Assembly: GCA_021779955.1 (NCBI GenBank)
Contig: JAJXZS010000020.1
Coordinates: 23,345-87,344 of the forward strand
Direction of reading: 5' to 3'
DNA: 64,000 nt
DNA from: Chloroflexota bacterium
GTDB taxonomy: Bacteria; Chloroflexota; Anaerolineae; Anaerolineales; Anaerolineaceae
Below are positions 1 to 8,235 of this stretch, piece after piece. A model generated the notes under the pieces. That model saw only the letters and a program-made list of their open reading frames with translations. It was not told where the DNA came from and did not search any database. Within the stretch, counting starts at the first letter, position 1. Each line of letters opens with the position of its first letter. Position numbers and translations under genes: made by a program.

Positions 1-273
1 ATATCCTCCATCCAGGATGCAGGCGCTGCAGGCCTGGTGCTTGCCGCCCCACGAGGGATGCACAAGAACAGCAATCGCTTAACGCGCGGACGCCTTTACG
101 GCCCTGCCATCTTTCCGTACATGCTCAACGCTGTATGCCGCCTGGCGCAGCACGACCTGCCCATCATCGCTGGTGGGGGTGTTTACTCGCAGGCAGACGG
201 TGAGACTCTGCTTGAAGCAGGAGCAGCGGCAGTTCAGTTGGATGCTGTGTTATGGCGGAACTGGGAGACCTAA
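1..273 (+). CDS. Dihydroorotate dehydrogenase-like protein, C-terminal fragment (cut by window edge)
   Basis: The reading frame is open from base 1, so only the last 90 codons are visible. The segment LYGPAIFP, followed by [10 protein letters not shown] and [12 protein letters not shown], matches the end of the FMN-binding TIM barrel of the dihydroorotate dehydrogenase family, where the GGG loop and the following helix hold the FMN phosphate. The catalytic residues lie upstream of the window, so pyrimidine synthesis cannot be told from a related flavin enzyme. It converges on dtd, and the two stop codons overlap. Confidence 0.6.
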   Translation: MSSIQDAGAAGLVLAAPRGMHKNSNRLTRGRLYGPAIFPYMLNAVCRLAQHDLPIIAGGGVYSQADGETLLEAGAAAVQLDAVLWRNWET

Positions 274-707
274 ACTTCCAGCCAGATGGTGACAGGGCCA
301 TCATTTTCGAGATCGACGAGCATGTGCGCGCCAAACTCACCTGTCTGCACCGGGATTCCGAATCCGCTCAACTCCTCAGTGAACTTATCCACCAGAGACC
401 GCGCAAAATCAGGCGCTGCGGCGCTGACGAAAGATGGGCGGTTGCCCTTACGCGTGTCGGCATAGAGAGTGAATTGCGATACAACGATCGCTGCGCCCCT
501 GACGTCGAGCAGTGAAAGGTTCATCTTGCCCTGCACGTCTTCGAAGATGCGCAACTGGGCGATCTTTTTCGCCAGCGCGGTCGTTTTTTCCGGAGTATCT
601 TCCTGCCCAATCCCGAGCAGGATGAGCATTCCAAGGTCAATAGCGGCAATAAGCTGGCCGTTCACCTGTACCTGGCTATGATTCACACGTTGCAGCAATG
701 CGCGCAT
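270..707 (-). CDS. dtd: D-aminoacyl-tRNA deacylase
   Basis: This enzyme hydrolyses D-amino acids from mischarged tRNAs in the cytoplasm. The protein (145 aa) begins MRALLQRV, carries [12 protein letters not shown] in the middle and ends with a TGEFGAHM block followed by NDGPVT, which contains the Gly-cisPro motif of the Dtd fold. The frame opens further upstream to 743, but family alignment favours the Met at 707, because the longer form would begin inside the trpS terminator hairpin. It lies downstream of trpS on the same strand, so both neighbours are concerned with charging quality. The terminator between them implies its own promoter or readthrough. Confidence 0.93.
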   Translation of the reverse strand: MRALLQRVNHSQVQVNGQLIAAIDLGMLILLGIGQEDTPEKTTALAKKIAQLRIFEDVQGKMNLSLLDVRGAAIVVSQFTLYADTRKGNRPSFVSAAAPDFARSLVDKFTEELSGFGIPVQTGEFGAHMLVDLENDGPVTIWLEV

Positions 708-726
708 GTCCTCTTTCCTTTCGAAA

Positions 727-752
727 AAAGCACCTGCTTTCACAGGTGCTTT
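727..752 (-). terminator. Rho-independent terminator after trpS
   Basis: A 10-bp perfect stem (727-736 with 743-752) has a 6-nt loop and is followed on the minus strand by a T-run (bases 723-730). It sits 6 bp past the trpS stop codon and about 20 bp before the dtd start. Confidence 0.85.
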
Positions 753-758
753 CGATTG

Positions 759-1748
759 CTAAGGCAGGTCGATCGCCCTGCGGACCTCTTCCATGGTGGC
801 TTGCGCGATGGCGCGCGCACGGCTGTCGCCATCCTTGAGAATGTCCCAAACCAGGTTCTTATCCTTCTCAAGTTCAGCCCGTTTCTCGCGGACCGGTTCC
901 ATGGCCTTGTTGATATTCTCCGCCAGGAGCTTCTTGCAGTCCACACACCCGATGCCTGCCCGCCGGCATTCCACGTCTACCATGTGGATCTGTTCGGGCG
1001 TGGAGAAAATCTTGTGCATCCAATAGACATTGCAGACGTCCGGGTTGCCAGGATCCTGGCGGCGGATGCGCGCGGGGTCGGTTTTCATCATCATCACGCG
1101 AGCCCGGGTCTCCTCTGCAGATGCAGTCATCTCGATATCATTATGCAGGCTTTTGCTCATCTTCTGCTCGCCATCGATGCCGATGATCTTGGGGAATTGG
1201 GTCGCCTTCATTTGCGGCTCGACAAGGACATCCGTATTGAAGTGGTGATTGAAAGACCGCGCCGTCTCGCGCGCAAACTCGATGTGCGGCGCCTGGTCGA
1301 TTCCAGCCGGGACGAAATTCGCCTTATAAAGCAGGATGTCTGCTGCCATCAGCACCGGATAGCCCACCAACCCGTAATTGACGTTGTGCGGATTCTCCCG
1401 CACCTTTTCCTTGAAGGTGGGCAGGTCAGTAAGTTTACCCAGCGGCGTGACCATCGAAAGGATGGTGTGCAGCTCGGTGACCTCCGGAACATGCGATTGT
1501 ATAAAAATGATGCACTTCTTTGGATCGAGTCCGGCTGCCATCCAATCGAGAGCCATATCCATCGTGTTCTGGCGCAGGTCTTCTGTGGTTTCGAGCGTGG
1601 TAAGAGCATGCAGATCGACGACGCAATAGAGGCAATCGTATTCATCCTGCATGGCAACGTAGTTCTTGACCGCGCCCAGGTAATTCCCAAGGTGTTGGCG
1701 ACCTGTTGGGCGGGCGCCTGAAAATACACGACCTTTTTTAGCTGGCAT
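759..1748 (-). CDS. trpS: Tryptophan--tRNA ligase
   Basis: Charges tRNA-Trp with tryptophan in the cytoplasm (class I synthetase). The protein of 329 aa has the usual bacterial length. The HIGH-type signature is HLGN at residues 19-22 and the KMSKS loop is at 196-200. The start at 1748 is chosen because AGGAAGG lies 5 bp upstream and the family begins near this point; the frame is open to 1922 but that extension is not conserved-looking. It is divergent from the sugar transferase gene, with about 140 bp between the starts that must hold both promoters. Confidence 0.96.
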   Translation of the reverse strand: MPAKKGRVFSGARPTGRQHLGNYLGAVKNYVAMQDEYDCLYCVVDLHALTTLETTEDLRQNTMDMALDWMAAGLDPKKCIIFIQSHVPEVTELHTILSMVTPLGKLTDLPTFKEKVRENPHNVNYGLVGYPVLMAADILLYKANFVPAGIDQAPHIEFARETARSFNHHFNTDVLVEPQMKATQFPKIIGIDGEQKMSKSLHNDIEMTASAEETRARVMMMKTDPARIRRQDPGNPDVCNVYWMHKIFSTPEQIHMVDVECRRAGIGCVDCKKLLAENINKAMEPVREKRAELEKDKNLVWDILKDGDSRARAIAQATMEEVRRAIDLP

Positions 1749-1886
1749 AACAACCTTCCTCATCCGAATTCGCGAATCAGGCTGCTGGACGGCCTGACTC
1801 AGTAAAGGACTGACACGGCGATCGGCGCCGCAGTTGGCTGAATTATATCGTAAACCGGCAAAAGCGCCCCCACGTTCTCTGGTAAA

Positions 1887-2525
1887 ATGAACTCGATGAC
1901 CCTTCCCCCTGCGACGTACCACGTTCCCTTCATCAAACGCCTTTTCGACCTGGCGCTCGCTGTTCCGGGCACTTTGCTGGCTCTGCCCGTGATTGGGATC
2001 GTAGCCATACTGGTGCGGATCAAGCTGGGCAGCCCTGTGCTATTCAGCCAAAAAAGGCCGGGGCTGAACAAGCGTATCTTCACGATCTACAAGTTCCGCA
2101 CCATGAACGACGCGCGCGACGAGCATGGTACGCTTCTGCCCGATGCCGTGCGGTTGACAGGGCTGGGCAGATTTTTGCGCTCTGCCAGCCTGGATGAGCT
2201 GCCGGAACTGTACAATGTGCTGCGCGGTGAAATGAGCCTGGTGGGGCCGCGCCCATTGTTGATCTCGTATCTTGAGCGTTATTCAGCCGAACAAATGCGC
2301 CGCCAGAACGTGCTGCCGGGGATTACCGGATGGGCGCAGGTGAATGGACGCAACGCCATTTCATGGGAAGAAAAATTCAAATTGGACGTGTGGTATGTCG
2401 ACCACTGGTCGCTCTGGCTGGATATCAAGATCCTGTGGATGACGATCGGCAAGGTATGGAAACGCGAAGCGATCTCGGCGCCGGGTCAGGCGACGATGGC
2501 TGAGTTTTTGGGGGAAAAGAAGTAG
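1887..2525 (+). CDS. Sugar transferase (PglC/WcaJ-type phosphoglycosyl transferase)
   Basis: Expected to transfer a sugar-1-phosphate from a nucleotide sugar to undecaprenyl phosphate, starting a surface glycan. The protein of 212 aa has an N-terminal hydrophobic segment (about residues 16-46) acting as the reentrant membrane helix. This is followed by KRPG, KFRTM, the catalytic Asp-Glu pair in SLDELPEL, and SLVGPRPL. This is the minimal PglC-like form without the large N-terminal membrane domain of WbaP. It stands alone here, but the polysaccharide genes at 17-24 kb are a plausible partner pathway. The ribosome-binding site is weak, and a second ATG at 1896 is possible. Confidence 0.92.
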   Translation: MNSMTLPPATYHVPFIKRLFDLALAVPGTLLALPVIGIVAILVRIKLGSPVLFSQKRPGLNKRIFTIYKFRTMNDARDEHGTLLPDAVRLTGLGRFLRSASLDELPELYNVLRGEMSLVGPRPLLISYLERYSAEQMRRQNVLPGITGWAQVNGRNAISWEEKFKLDVWYVDHWSLWLDIKILWMTIGKVWKREAISAPGQATMAEFLGEKK

Positions 2526-2530
2526 GTAAA

Positions 2531-2561
2531 TTCCCGAAGTCTAAAAAATAGGGTTCGGGAA
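2531..2561. terminator. Weak hairpin between convergent genes
   Basis: Eight-base inverted repeats (TTCCCGAA at 2531-2538 and TTCGGGAA at 2554-2561) flank a 15-nt A-rich spacer. They lie in the 80-bp gap between the ends of the sugar transferase and the lipoprotein gene. There is no clear T-run, so function as a terminator is only likely from position. Confidence 0.35.
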
Positions 2562-2605
2562 GCCGGATGATTCACAAAACAGATTTCAGGAATGTCTTAA
2601 TCAAT

Positions 2606-3604
2606 CTATGGAATGCTAAGGGCGGCTAATTTACCCTCGGCAAGCAGCTGTGCGGTCTGGTTGAACAAGTCCTGGCGGGCCGGGCTGACAATGTTGGCGT
2701 TGACATGGGTCAATGTGACAGGCAGGGTGATCTGCTGCCCCCCTTCTCCGTTGAAAGCTTTCGTCAGAACTTCACCGAGAGCAACCGAGGCGTCTGTGGT
2801 GATGGTGGCTGCCCACCAATCTTCAGCCCCGGCAAAGGGTGCAACTGTGCTGACGATTACGGTCTTCGAGTTCACCATGGAAGCAACGAGGTCCGGCGTC
2901 ACACCTGCAGGATCGAGATAGAAGGCGTTTACGCCGTTCATCAGCAGCGCATTGGCCTGGGTCAGCCAATCGCCTGCAGATGCGTTGGCGGGCAGGGAGG
3001 CCACCTGGGGCTGGTCGATCATGGGCGGGTAGGAGGGATTGCATTTGCCGCAGACATATTCGCCGCCGTTGACGAAGGCATCCGCTGCACCTGCACCAAG
3101 CGGCGAATCGTTCACCACAAGGCCGGCAGAGCGCCAGTCGTAGGCAATCAGGGTGGCCAGGTAGCCCGCCATGAAATATTCATCTTCAGGTTTGCCCGCA
3201 ATCACACTCAGATTTGCCTTGCCGCTGAGCGAAGTTGGCACAAGCAGGATGAACTGGACCGCGGGGTTCGCATCCAGCGTGGCAGCGAAGTCGGCGGGTT
3301 CAGAGCTCAATACAACAATCTTTGCGGTGCTGCCAAGGGAGGCTGATTCGAAAGTGGCTGTTTGATCAAATTGAAGGCCGTTGTCGGCAGCGAACTGAGT
3401 AAGGACCGGCACGTTGGGGTCCGATTCGGCTGCGGCGGTCGAAACATAGATCAGGCGTCCGGGTTCGGGGGTTGGAGTGGGGGTGGTTGCGTCAGTAGGC
3501 GCAGTAGTTTTCTGCTCAGTCTGCGTGGTGGGAGTACTGCAGGCTGCCAAAAAGAGGCTCAATACCAGGGAAAGGATAATGATGAATTTTACTCGGCGTG
3601 GCAT
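2606..3604 (-). CDS. Lipoprotein resembling BMP-family solute-binding protein
   Basis: A 332-aa exported protein with an N-terminal signal peptide ending in the lipobox LAAC (Cys about residue 22), then a Thr/Pro-rich linker to about residue 48. The remainder resembles a periplasmic binding fold of the BMP type, with EDEYFMAGYLATL in the position of the conserved BMP segment. It lacks any adjacent ABC transporter genes, so whether it feeds a transporter or acts as a sensor is unknown. Cys residues in the CGKC motif near residue 190 could form a disulphide. Family assignment is by overall pattern only. Confidence 0.6.
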   Translation of the reverse strand: MPRRVKFIIILSLVLSLFLAACSTPTTQTEQKTTAPTDATTPTPTPEPGRLIYVSTAAAESDPNVPVLTQFAADNGLQFDQTATFESASLGSTAKIVVLSSEPADFAATLDANPAVQFILLVPTSLSGKANLSVIAGKPEDEYFMAGYLATLIAYDWRSAGLVVNDSPLGAGAADAFVNGGEYVCGKCNPSYPPMIDQPQVASLPANASAGDWLTQANALLMNGVNAFYLDPAGVTPDLVASMVNSKTVIVSTVAPFAGAEDWWAATITTDASVALGEVLTKAFNGEGGQQITLPVTLTHVNANIVSPARQDLFNQTAQLLAEGKLAALSIP

Positions 3605-3839
3605 GAGTTCAATTTTACCTCATGCTTCGGATTTTTCGCAGCAGAGCCCGCAAATATCCAGATTTGCATCTTGTTTTGCATCCTGCACAGTGCTATGCTC
3701 ATCAACTTAGGTGGGCGAGATTCGGATAATTGGGAACCGATTGTAAACCGCACAAGTTATTCAGATGCAACCAGCAAGATTTGAAGCAATTCTCGGCAAA
3801 TGATCCGCTGTTAGTCATTCAACCTGAGGGAGGATGGAA

Positions 3840-4241
3840 ATGGTAAAAAGAATACTTTTTTATATCGGGTGGGTCCTGTTGCCGTTCATCGGCTATTGGA
3901 TAGACTTATGGAACAATGATTTACATTCCCAAATAAGCCAGACTTTCAATCCTTTCCCCACTATAGTATTCACGATCTTATTCGATATTGTGTTCGCTGC
4001 GATCGTCTTTTGGTTGGTGAGGCAGACTGCAAGAACCACCATTCCGGCTATCGCCTCCGTAATTTATGCATTCCTGGGCTTAGCGGTAATTTGTATACCA
4101 TTGCTCTTTTTGACCTCTCTATCCGTGTCCACCCAATTCTTCACCTCCTGGCTGCCTGTTCACCGCAGTATCGCAGGAGCAATTCTGTTAGTGAGCGGCC
4201 TTGCAGGGTTGTTTTGGCGGCCAAAGTCAGCGGAAATCTGA
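3840..4241 (+). CDS. Small multi-pass membrane protein of unknown function
   Basis: A 133-aa hydrophobic protein with four predicted membrane segments (about residues 5-20, 40-60, 70-95 and 105-125) and a charged C-terminal tail. The start at 3840 is preferred over the ATG at 3834 because GGGAGG lies 6 bp upstream of it and directly abuts the earlier ATG. I do not recognise the family. The 235 bp upstream, between this gene and the divergent lipoprotein gene, shows no structure beyond likely promoters. Confidence 0.7.
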   Translation: MVKRILFYIGWVLLPFIGYWIDLWNNDLHSQISQTFNPFPTIVFTILFDIVFAAIVFWLVRQTARTTIPAIASVIYAFLGLAVICIPLLFLTSLSVSTQFFTSWLPVHRSIAGAILLVSGLAGLFWRPKSAEI

Positions 4242-4349
4242 ATCTGGTTCAAGGGCACGGTCGTAACTGCAACCTGGAAAGATTGGCGGGATTCCCGCTC
4301 ACCTTGTTCTTAAACTTGACCCCTCGCGGGACGAGTTTATAATGGATGC

Positions 4350-4820
4350 ATGATGGAAATCACCATCCCGGGCAGAGAAAAGTTGAAGCTCAAGCACATC
4401 GTCAGCGACGTCAATGGGACGCTCGCCCTCGACGGCTCGCTGATCCCCGGAGTAGCCGAGAGAATCATCGCCTTGAAACACCGCGTAGACATCCACCTGG
4501 TCACCGCCAATACCAGCGGCAAGCAGGCCGAAATCGATACCGCCCTTGGCACGAAGGCGATCCTCCTGGCGCCAGGCGATGAAGCCGAGCAAAAGGCAGC
4601 CTACCTGCGCAGCCTGGATGCTCACACCTGCGCTGCCATTGGCCAGGGCGCCAACGACCAATTGATGGTCAAAGAAGCAGCGCTGGGTATCTGCGTACTC
4701 TCCATCGAGGGAACCTACCTGCCGACGCTGCTGGCAGCGGACATCGTTTTTCCGGATATTCTCTCCGCGCTCGAATGGTTCGAACATCCCAAGCGAATGA
4801 TTGCGACATTGAGACAATGA
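4350..4820 (+). CDS. HAD-superfamily phosphatase, soluble P-type ATPase-like
   Basis: A cytoplasmic HAD-fold hydrolase of 156 aa without a cap domain. Motif I is SDVNGTLA (residues 19-26): the nucleophile Asp is kept, but the usual second Asp is Asn, as in P-type ATPases and their free-standing soluble relatives. Motif II is the Thr in VTANTSGKQ and motif III/IV falls around GQGANDQLM. The substrate is unknown. Its stop overlaps the next gene's start as ATGA, so the two are translationally coupled. Confidence 0.75.
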   Translation: MMEITIPGREKLKLKHIVSDVNGTLALDGSLIPGVAERIIALKHRVDIHLVTANTSGKQAEIDTALGTKAILLAPGDEAEQKAAYLRSLDAHTCAAIGQGANDQLMVKEAALGICVLSIEGTYLPTLLAADIVFPDILSALEWFEHPKRMIATLRQ

Positions 4821-6040
4821 CCGATCTTCCGGAAGGCTTTACCCCGCTCGATACCACACAAGAAACGACGCTTCCACATCACAGACGCAGGCGGCGCAGC
4901 ATCGTCCCTCCGGGTAAAGATGACCGCGCCGTATTCGTTGGGCAGATTGCCAACCGGCTCGTTTCCAGTTTCGATTTTTATCTCTTCTCGCTTCTATCAG
5001 GGTTGGTACTTGCCCTGGGAATCCTGCTCAACAGCCCCGCCATCTACGTACTGGCGGCGCTGCTGTCTCCATTCATGGCGCCGCTTATCGGGCTCAGCTT
5101 TAGCGCTCCGGTGGGCTCGATCACCTTCTTCTTCCAATCCCTGCTGGGCTTGACTCTAGGCGCAGGTTTGGTCTTCGGAACCGGCGCTCTGGGCGGCTGG
5201 ATCTCCACGCTGCTCCCCGGCCTCAACTTTTCGCAATCGCTCTTGCATGCGCAATTTACCCTGCCTGATTTCTTCCTGCTGACGATCGGCGCAGTGTTGG
5301 CCATTTACCTCACTGTGCGCAACCCCAAGCAGCGTTCACTGGTCGCCAGCGTCGCCCTCGCTTACGAGGTCTATCTTCCGGTCGGCGTGTCGGGGTTTGG
5401 CCTCACCAGCCACTTGCAAGGATTGTTCCCCGAAGCGCTCAAAGTGTCAGTGGTGCATGTCGGCTGGGTGCTGTTGATTGGTACGCTCCTTCTCGTCTTG
5501 ATGAGACTGCGCCCGTTCACATTCTTTGGAATCCTGCTCACCATCGCCATCCTGGGCGGCGCGGTTTATGGGCTTGCCCAGACGAGTGCGTTCGCATCGG
5601 CGTTACAGCGGCAAATGATCCCAGTCGAAACGCAAATTGCCTTACCCCCTTCAAGCAGCCCTGCTTCAGGGACGCAGCCGACAGCCGTCGCAACGTTGAC
5701 GCCCTCGCCACGACCGATGACCCAAACCGCCGAGGTGCAGCCTTCGCCCACCAACACACTGGTGCCCTCACGTACTGCCACCGTGACCATCACGCCCAAG
5801 CCCACCCCAGTGTGGGCCATGGTGAACAGCCCTTCGACCACCGGCGCAGTCATCCGTGAAAAACCCACGTTCAGCGCGAACTATGTGGCCAGTCTATTGA
5901 ACGGTTCACTCGTCCAGGTGCTGCCCGAGACCGAATTTGCAGACAACAATTACTGGGTGCATGTCATTACCGAAGACGGCATTGAAGGTTGGATGGTGCG
6001 CAGCTTACTAGCCACCGCCACTCCTGCGCCGGGTTGGTAG
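4817..6040 (+). CDS. DUF389 membrane protein fused to SH3-like domain
   Basis: A 407-aa protein. Residues about 40-260 contain six or more membrane helices with the segment LLSPFMAPLIGLSFSAPVGS, which matches the DUF389 (uncharacterised hydrophobic domain) pattern. A Thr/Pro/Ser-rich linker (about residues 275-330) leads to a C-terminal domain of about 65 residues. The blocks VIREKPTFSANYVASL and GWMVRSLLA there read as a bacterial SH3 domain, probably outside the cell. The start at 4817 is chosen because it forms an ATGA overlap with the upstream phosphatase; an in-frame ATG at 4775 would overlap that gene by 46 bp. Confidence 0.8.
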   Translation: MTDLPEGFTPLDTTQETTLPHHRRRRRSIVPPGKDDRAVFVGQIANRLVSSFDFYLFSLLSGLVLALGILLNSPAIYVLAALLSPFMAPLIGLSFSAPVGSITFFFQSLLGLTLGAGLVFGTGALGGWISTLLPGLNFSQSLLHAQFTLPDFFLLTIGAVLAIYLTVRNPKQRSLVASVALAYEVYLPVGVSGFGLTSHLQGLFPEALKVSVVHVGWVLLIGTLLLVLMRLRPFTFFGILLTIAILGGAVYGLAQTSAFASALQRQMIPVETQIALPPSSSPASGTQPTAVATLTPSPRPMTQTAEVQPSPTNTLVPSRTATVTITPKPTPVWAMVNSPSTTGAVIREKPTFSANYVASLLNGSLVQVLPETEFADNNYWVHVITEDGIEGWMVRSLLATATPAPGW

Positions 6041-6082
6041 ACGCATCCTTACAAAACATCTTTATCTCTTGCCGGAGTTATT

Positions 6083-7546
6083 ATGACCATTCACTTTGGA
6101 ACCGATGGCTGGCGTGCAGTCATCTCAGATACCTTCACGTTCTCGAATTTGCACCAGGTGACCCAGGCGATTGCAGACGCAGTCGAGTCAGAAGTGTGGA
6201 CCAACCACTCGGGCGGCGCGCACGCACCTGATCCAAAAAAGATGGTCGTTGGTTTCGACACCCGCTTCCTTTCCGATCGCTATGCGACCGAGGCTGCACG
6301 CGTGCTGGCAGCCAATGGATACACCGTCTACCTCGCGCAGGCGGACGCCCCCACTCCGGTGATCTCTTATGCCGTGCAGCAGCTGAACGCCATCGGCGGC
6401 GTGATGATCACCGCATCGCACAATGCCCCGCGATATAACGGCGTCAAACTCAAATCAGCCTATGGCGGATCGGCGCTTCCTGAGCAATGCCGCCTGGTAG
6501 AAGTCTACCTGAATGATAATGAGCAGCGCGGCCGAGGTCCCAACTTGATGGATTTCGACCAGGCCCGCCAACAGGGATTGATTCAGCGATTCAACCCCAT
6601 CCCCGCATATTATGAACACTTGCGCAAGTTGATCGATTTCGACCTGATCGCCGACACTCCCCAACGTTTCGTGGTCGATTCGATGTATGGATCCGGGCGC
6701 GGTGTCATCCGCGGCATCCTTCAAGGCTGTGGATGTGAGATCCAGGAGATCCGTGGCGAAATGAATCCCGGATTCGGCGGCGTGCACCCCGAACCGATCG
6801 AAAAGTACCTCGGCGCCCTGGCCGGCGCGATTTCGACGGGCATGGGCTCATTTGGCGTGGCCACCGACGGCGACGCGGACCGCATCGGTGCAATGGACGA
6901 GCGAGGCACCTTCGTCGACCCGCACAAGATCATGTCGCTCGCTTTGCGGCATCTACACGAAAAGCGCAGTCTGTCCGGCTCGGTTGTGCGGACTGTTTCG
7001 ACCACGCGTATGATCGACCGCCTGGCGAAGAAGTACAGCCTGGAAGTGCATGAGACGCCCGTTGGATTTAACCATATCGCCGATTACATGCTTAAAGAGG
7101 ATGTGCTGATCGGAGGCGAGGAATCTGGCGGCATTTCGTTCAAGGGCCATATTCCCGAAGGCGACGGCATCATCATGGGCTTGCTGATTATAGAGATGGT
7201 CTCCCGCGCAAAAACATCGCTCTACGAGATGGTGGAAGACCTTCAGCGCGAAGTGGGACCCGTTTTCTACGAACGAACCGACATCCGCTTGAAGCATCCG
7301 GTTGCCAAGGAGAGAATGGTGCAGGCCCTCGTGGATGAACCGCCTGCGGCGATCGGTGGCGAGAAAATCAGCGAAGTCTGCACACGCGACGGCGTCAAAT
7401 ACATCCTGGGCGACGACTCATGGCTGCTTATTCGTCCATCAGGCACCGAACCGGTGCTGCGAGTCTATGCCGAAGGCCGCAGCCGCGAGATGGTCAAAGC
7501 CCTGCTCAAGCACGGAAATGAAGTGGCAGACGGCTTCTGTAAATAA
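6083..7546 (+). CDS. Phosphoglucomutase/phosphomannomutase family protein
   Basis: Interconverts hexose-6-phosphate and hexose-1-phosphate, feeding nucleotide-sugar synthesis. The 487-aa protein has all four family signatures. The phosphoserine loop is TASHNA (110-115, catalytic Ser112) and the magnesium-binding loop is TDGDADR (261-267). The sugar-binding loop is GEESGG (345-350) and the phosphate-binding loop is RPSGTEP (451-457). Whether glucose, mannose or glucosamine is preferred cannot be read from the sequence. The gene starts 42 bp after the DUF389 gene and is followed by a strong terminator. Confidence 0.93.
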   Translation: MTIHFGTDGWRAVISDTFTFSNLHQVTQAIADAVESEVWTNHSGGAHAPDPKKMVVGFDTRFLSDRYATEAARVLAANGYTVYLAQADAPTPVISYAVQQLNAIGGVMITASHNAPRYNGVKLKSAYGGSALPEQCRLVEVYLNDNEQRGRGPNLMDFDQARQQGLIQRFNPIPAYYEHLRKLIDFDLIADTPQRFVVDSMYGSGRGVIRGILQGCGCEIQEIRGEMNPGFGGVHPEPIEKYLGALAGAISTGMGSFGVATDGDADRIGAMDERGTFVDPHKIMSLALRHLHEKRSLSGSVVRTVSTTRMIDRLAKKYSLEVHETPVGFNHIADYMLKEDVLIGGEESGGISFKGHIPEGDGIIMGLLIIEMVSRAKTSLYEMVEDLQREVGPVFYERTDIRLKHPVAKERMVQALVDEPPAAIGGEKISEVCTRDGVKYILGDDSWLLIRPSGTEPVLRVYAEGRSREMVKALLKHGNEVADGFCK

Positions 7547-7575
7547 CCTGGAATATCCCCCTGGATAATGCAAAA

Positions 7576-7600
7576 AGGCGTTTTCGACATGAAAACGCCT
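7576..7600. terminator. Bidirectional rho-independent terminator
   Basis: A 10-bp perfect stem (AGGCGTTTTC at 7576-7585 and its complement at 7591-7600) with a 5-nt loop sits between convergent genes. It has GTTTTGTT on the plus side and a T-run on the minus side, so it can serve both the mutase gene and the long minus-strand operon that ends at 7631. Confidence 0.88.
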
Positions 7601-7630
7601 GTTTTGTTCATCGGGAGACCTGTCAGATGA

Positions 7631-8221
7631 CTAGTGCGATGAAATCCTGATGCGTCTGACGAGCAAAATCACCAGCACGAGCGCAACCGCCATGCCCAAG
7701 AGGCCCGGCAAGCCCACTTCATCGGCAAAGCCGGTGGTGGGAAGGGCCGTGGAGGTGCGGCGTGGAGTTGACGTCCGCCTTGGCGTTGAACTTGGCGTTC
7801 CTGCGCCGCCTCCTGCAGGGCCCATTTGGGTTTGCAGCGCTTGAACAGTTTGCATTTCAGACACCGAGAGTCTTGATGTCGCCGTTGGAAGCCCGGTGCT
7901 CGTCCGGACGATTGCCACAAGGGTCTTGGTAGCAGTGGGCGGAGCAGTGGTGGCCAGTTGCGTCATCCGTGCAGCTGTTGCAGCCCCTGCTGTGGCAGTG
8001 TTGGCCGCATTAATTGCTGCGGCAGTCTCCTGGCGTTGGGTATTCTGGTTGGCAATCAGGCGCGGCGCCACGATCAGCAAAAGAATCAGCGCAAGCACAA
8101 AGATCGCACCCAAAATACCGATGGCTAGCAGGAAGTTCCTGTTGGAAGGCTTCTTCTCCGGTTCGCCGCCACCCCCCGATCCTTCATCGAATTGCTTCTC
8201 ATCATAATTGGTTAATGACAT
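7631..8221 (-). CDS. LPxTG-type surface protein with N-terminal membrane anchor
   Basis: A 196-aa envelope protein. A cytoplasmic Gly/Glu-rich N-terminus leads to a membrane helix (about residues 29-52), then an Ala/Thr-rich stalk with repeats of TPRRTSTPRRTST. The C-terminal sorting signal consists of LPTTG, a hydrophobic segment and a basic end RRIRISSH. The LPTTGFADE form with two membrane segments is common in Anaerolineae surface proteins. A sortase is not in the window. It is the last gene of the minus-strand operon, 14 bp after its neighbour. Confidence 0.8.
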   Translation of the reverse strand: MSLTNYDEKQFDEGSGGGGEPEKKPSNRNFLLAIGILGAIFVLALILLLIVAPRLIANQNTQRQETAAAINAANTATAGAATAARMTQLATTAPPTATKTLVAIVRTSTGLPTATSRLSVSEMQTVQALQTQMGPAGGGAGTPSSTPRRTSTPRRTSTALPTTGFADEVGLPGLLGMAVALVLVILLVRRIRISSH

Positions 8222-8235
8222 GGCTTTCCTCCTTA

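Noticed and set aside
678..1721. Long open frame opposite trpS
   Set aside because: It is the antisense shadow of trpS; His/Arg/Asp-rich composition and no family resemblance.
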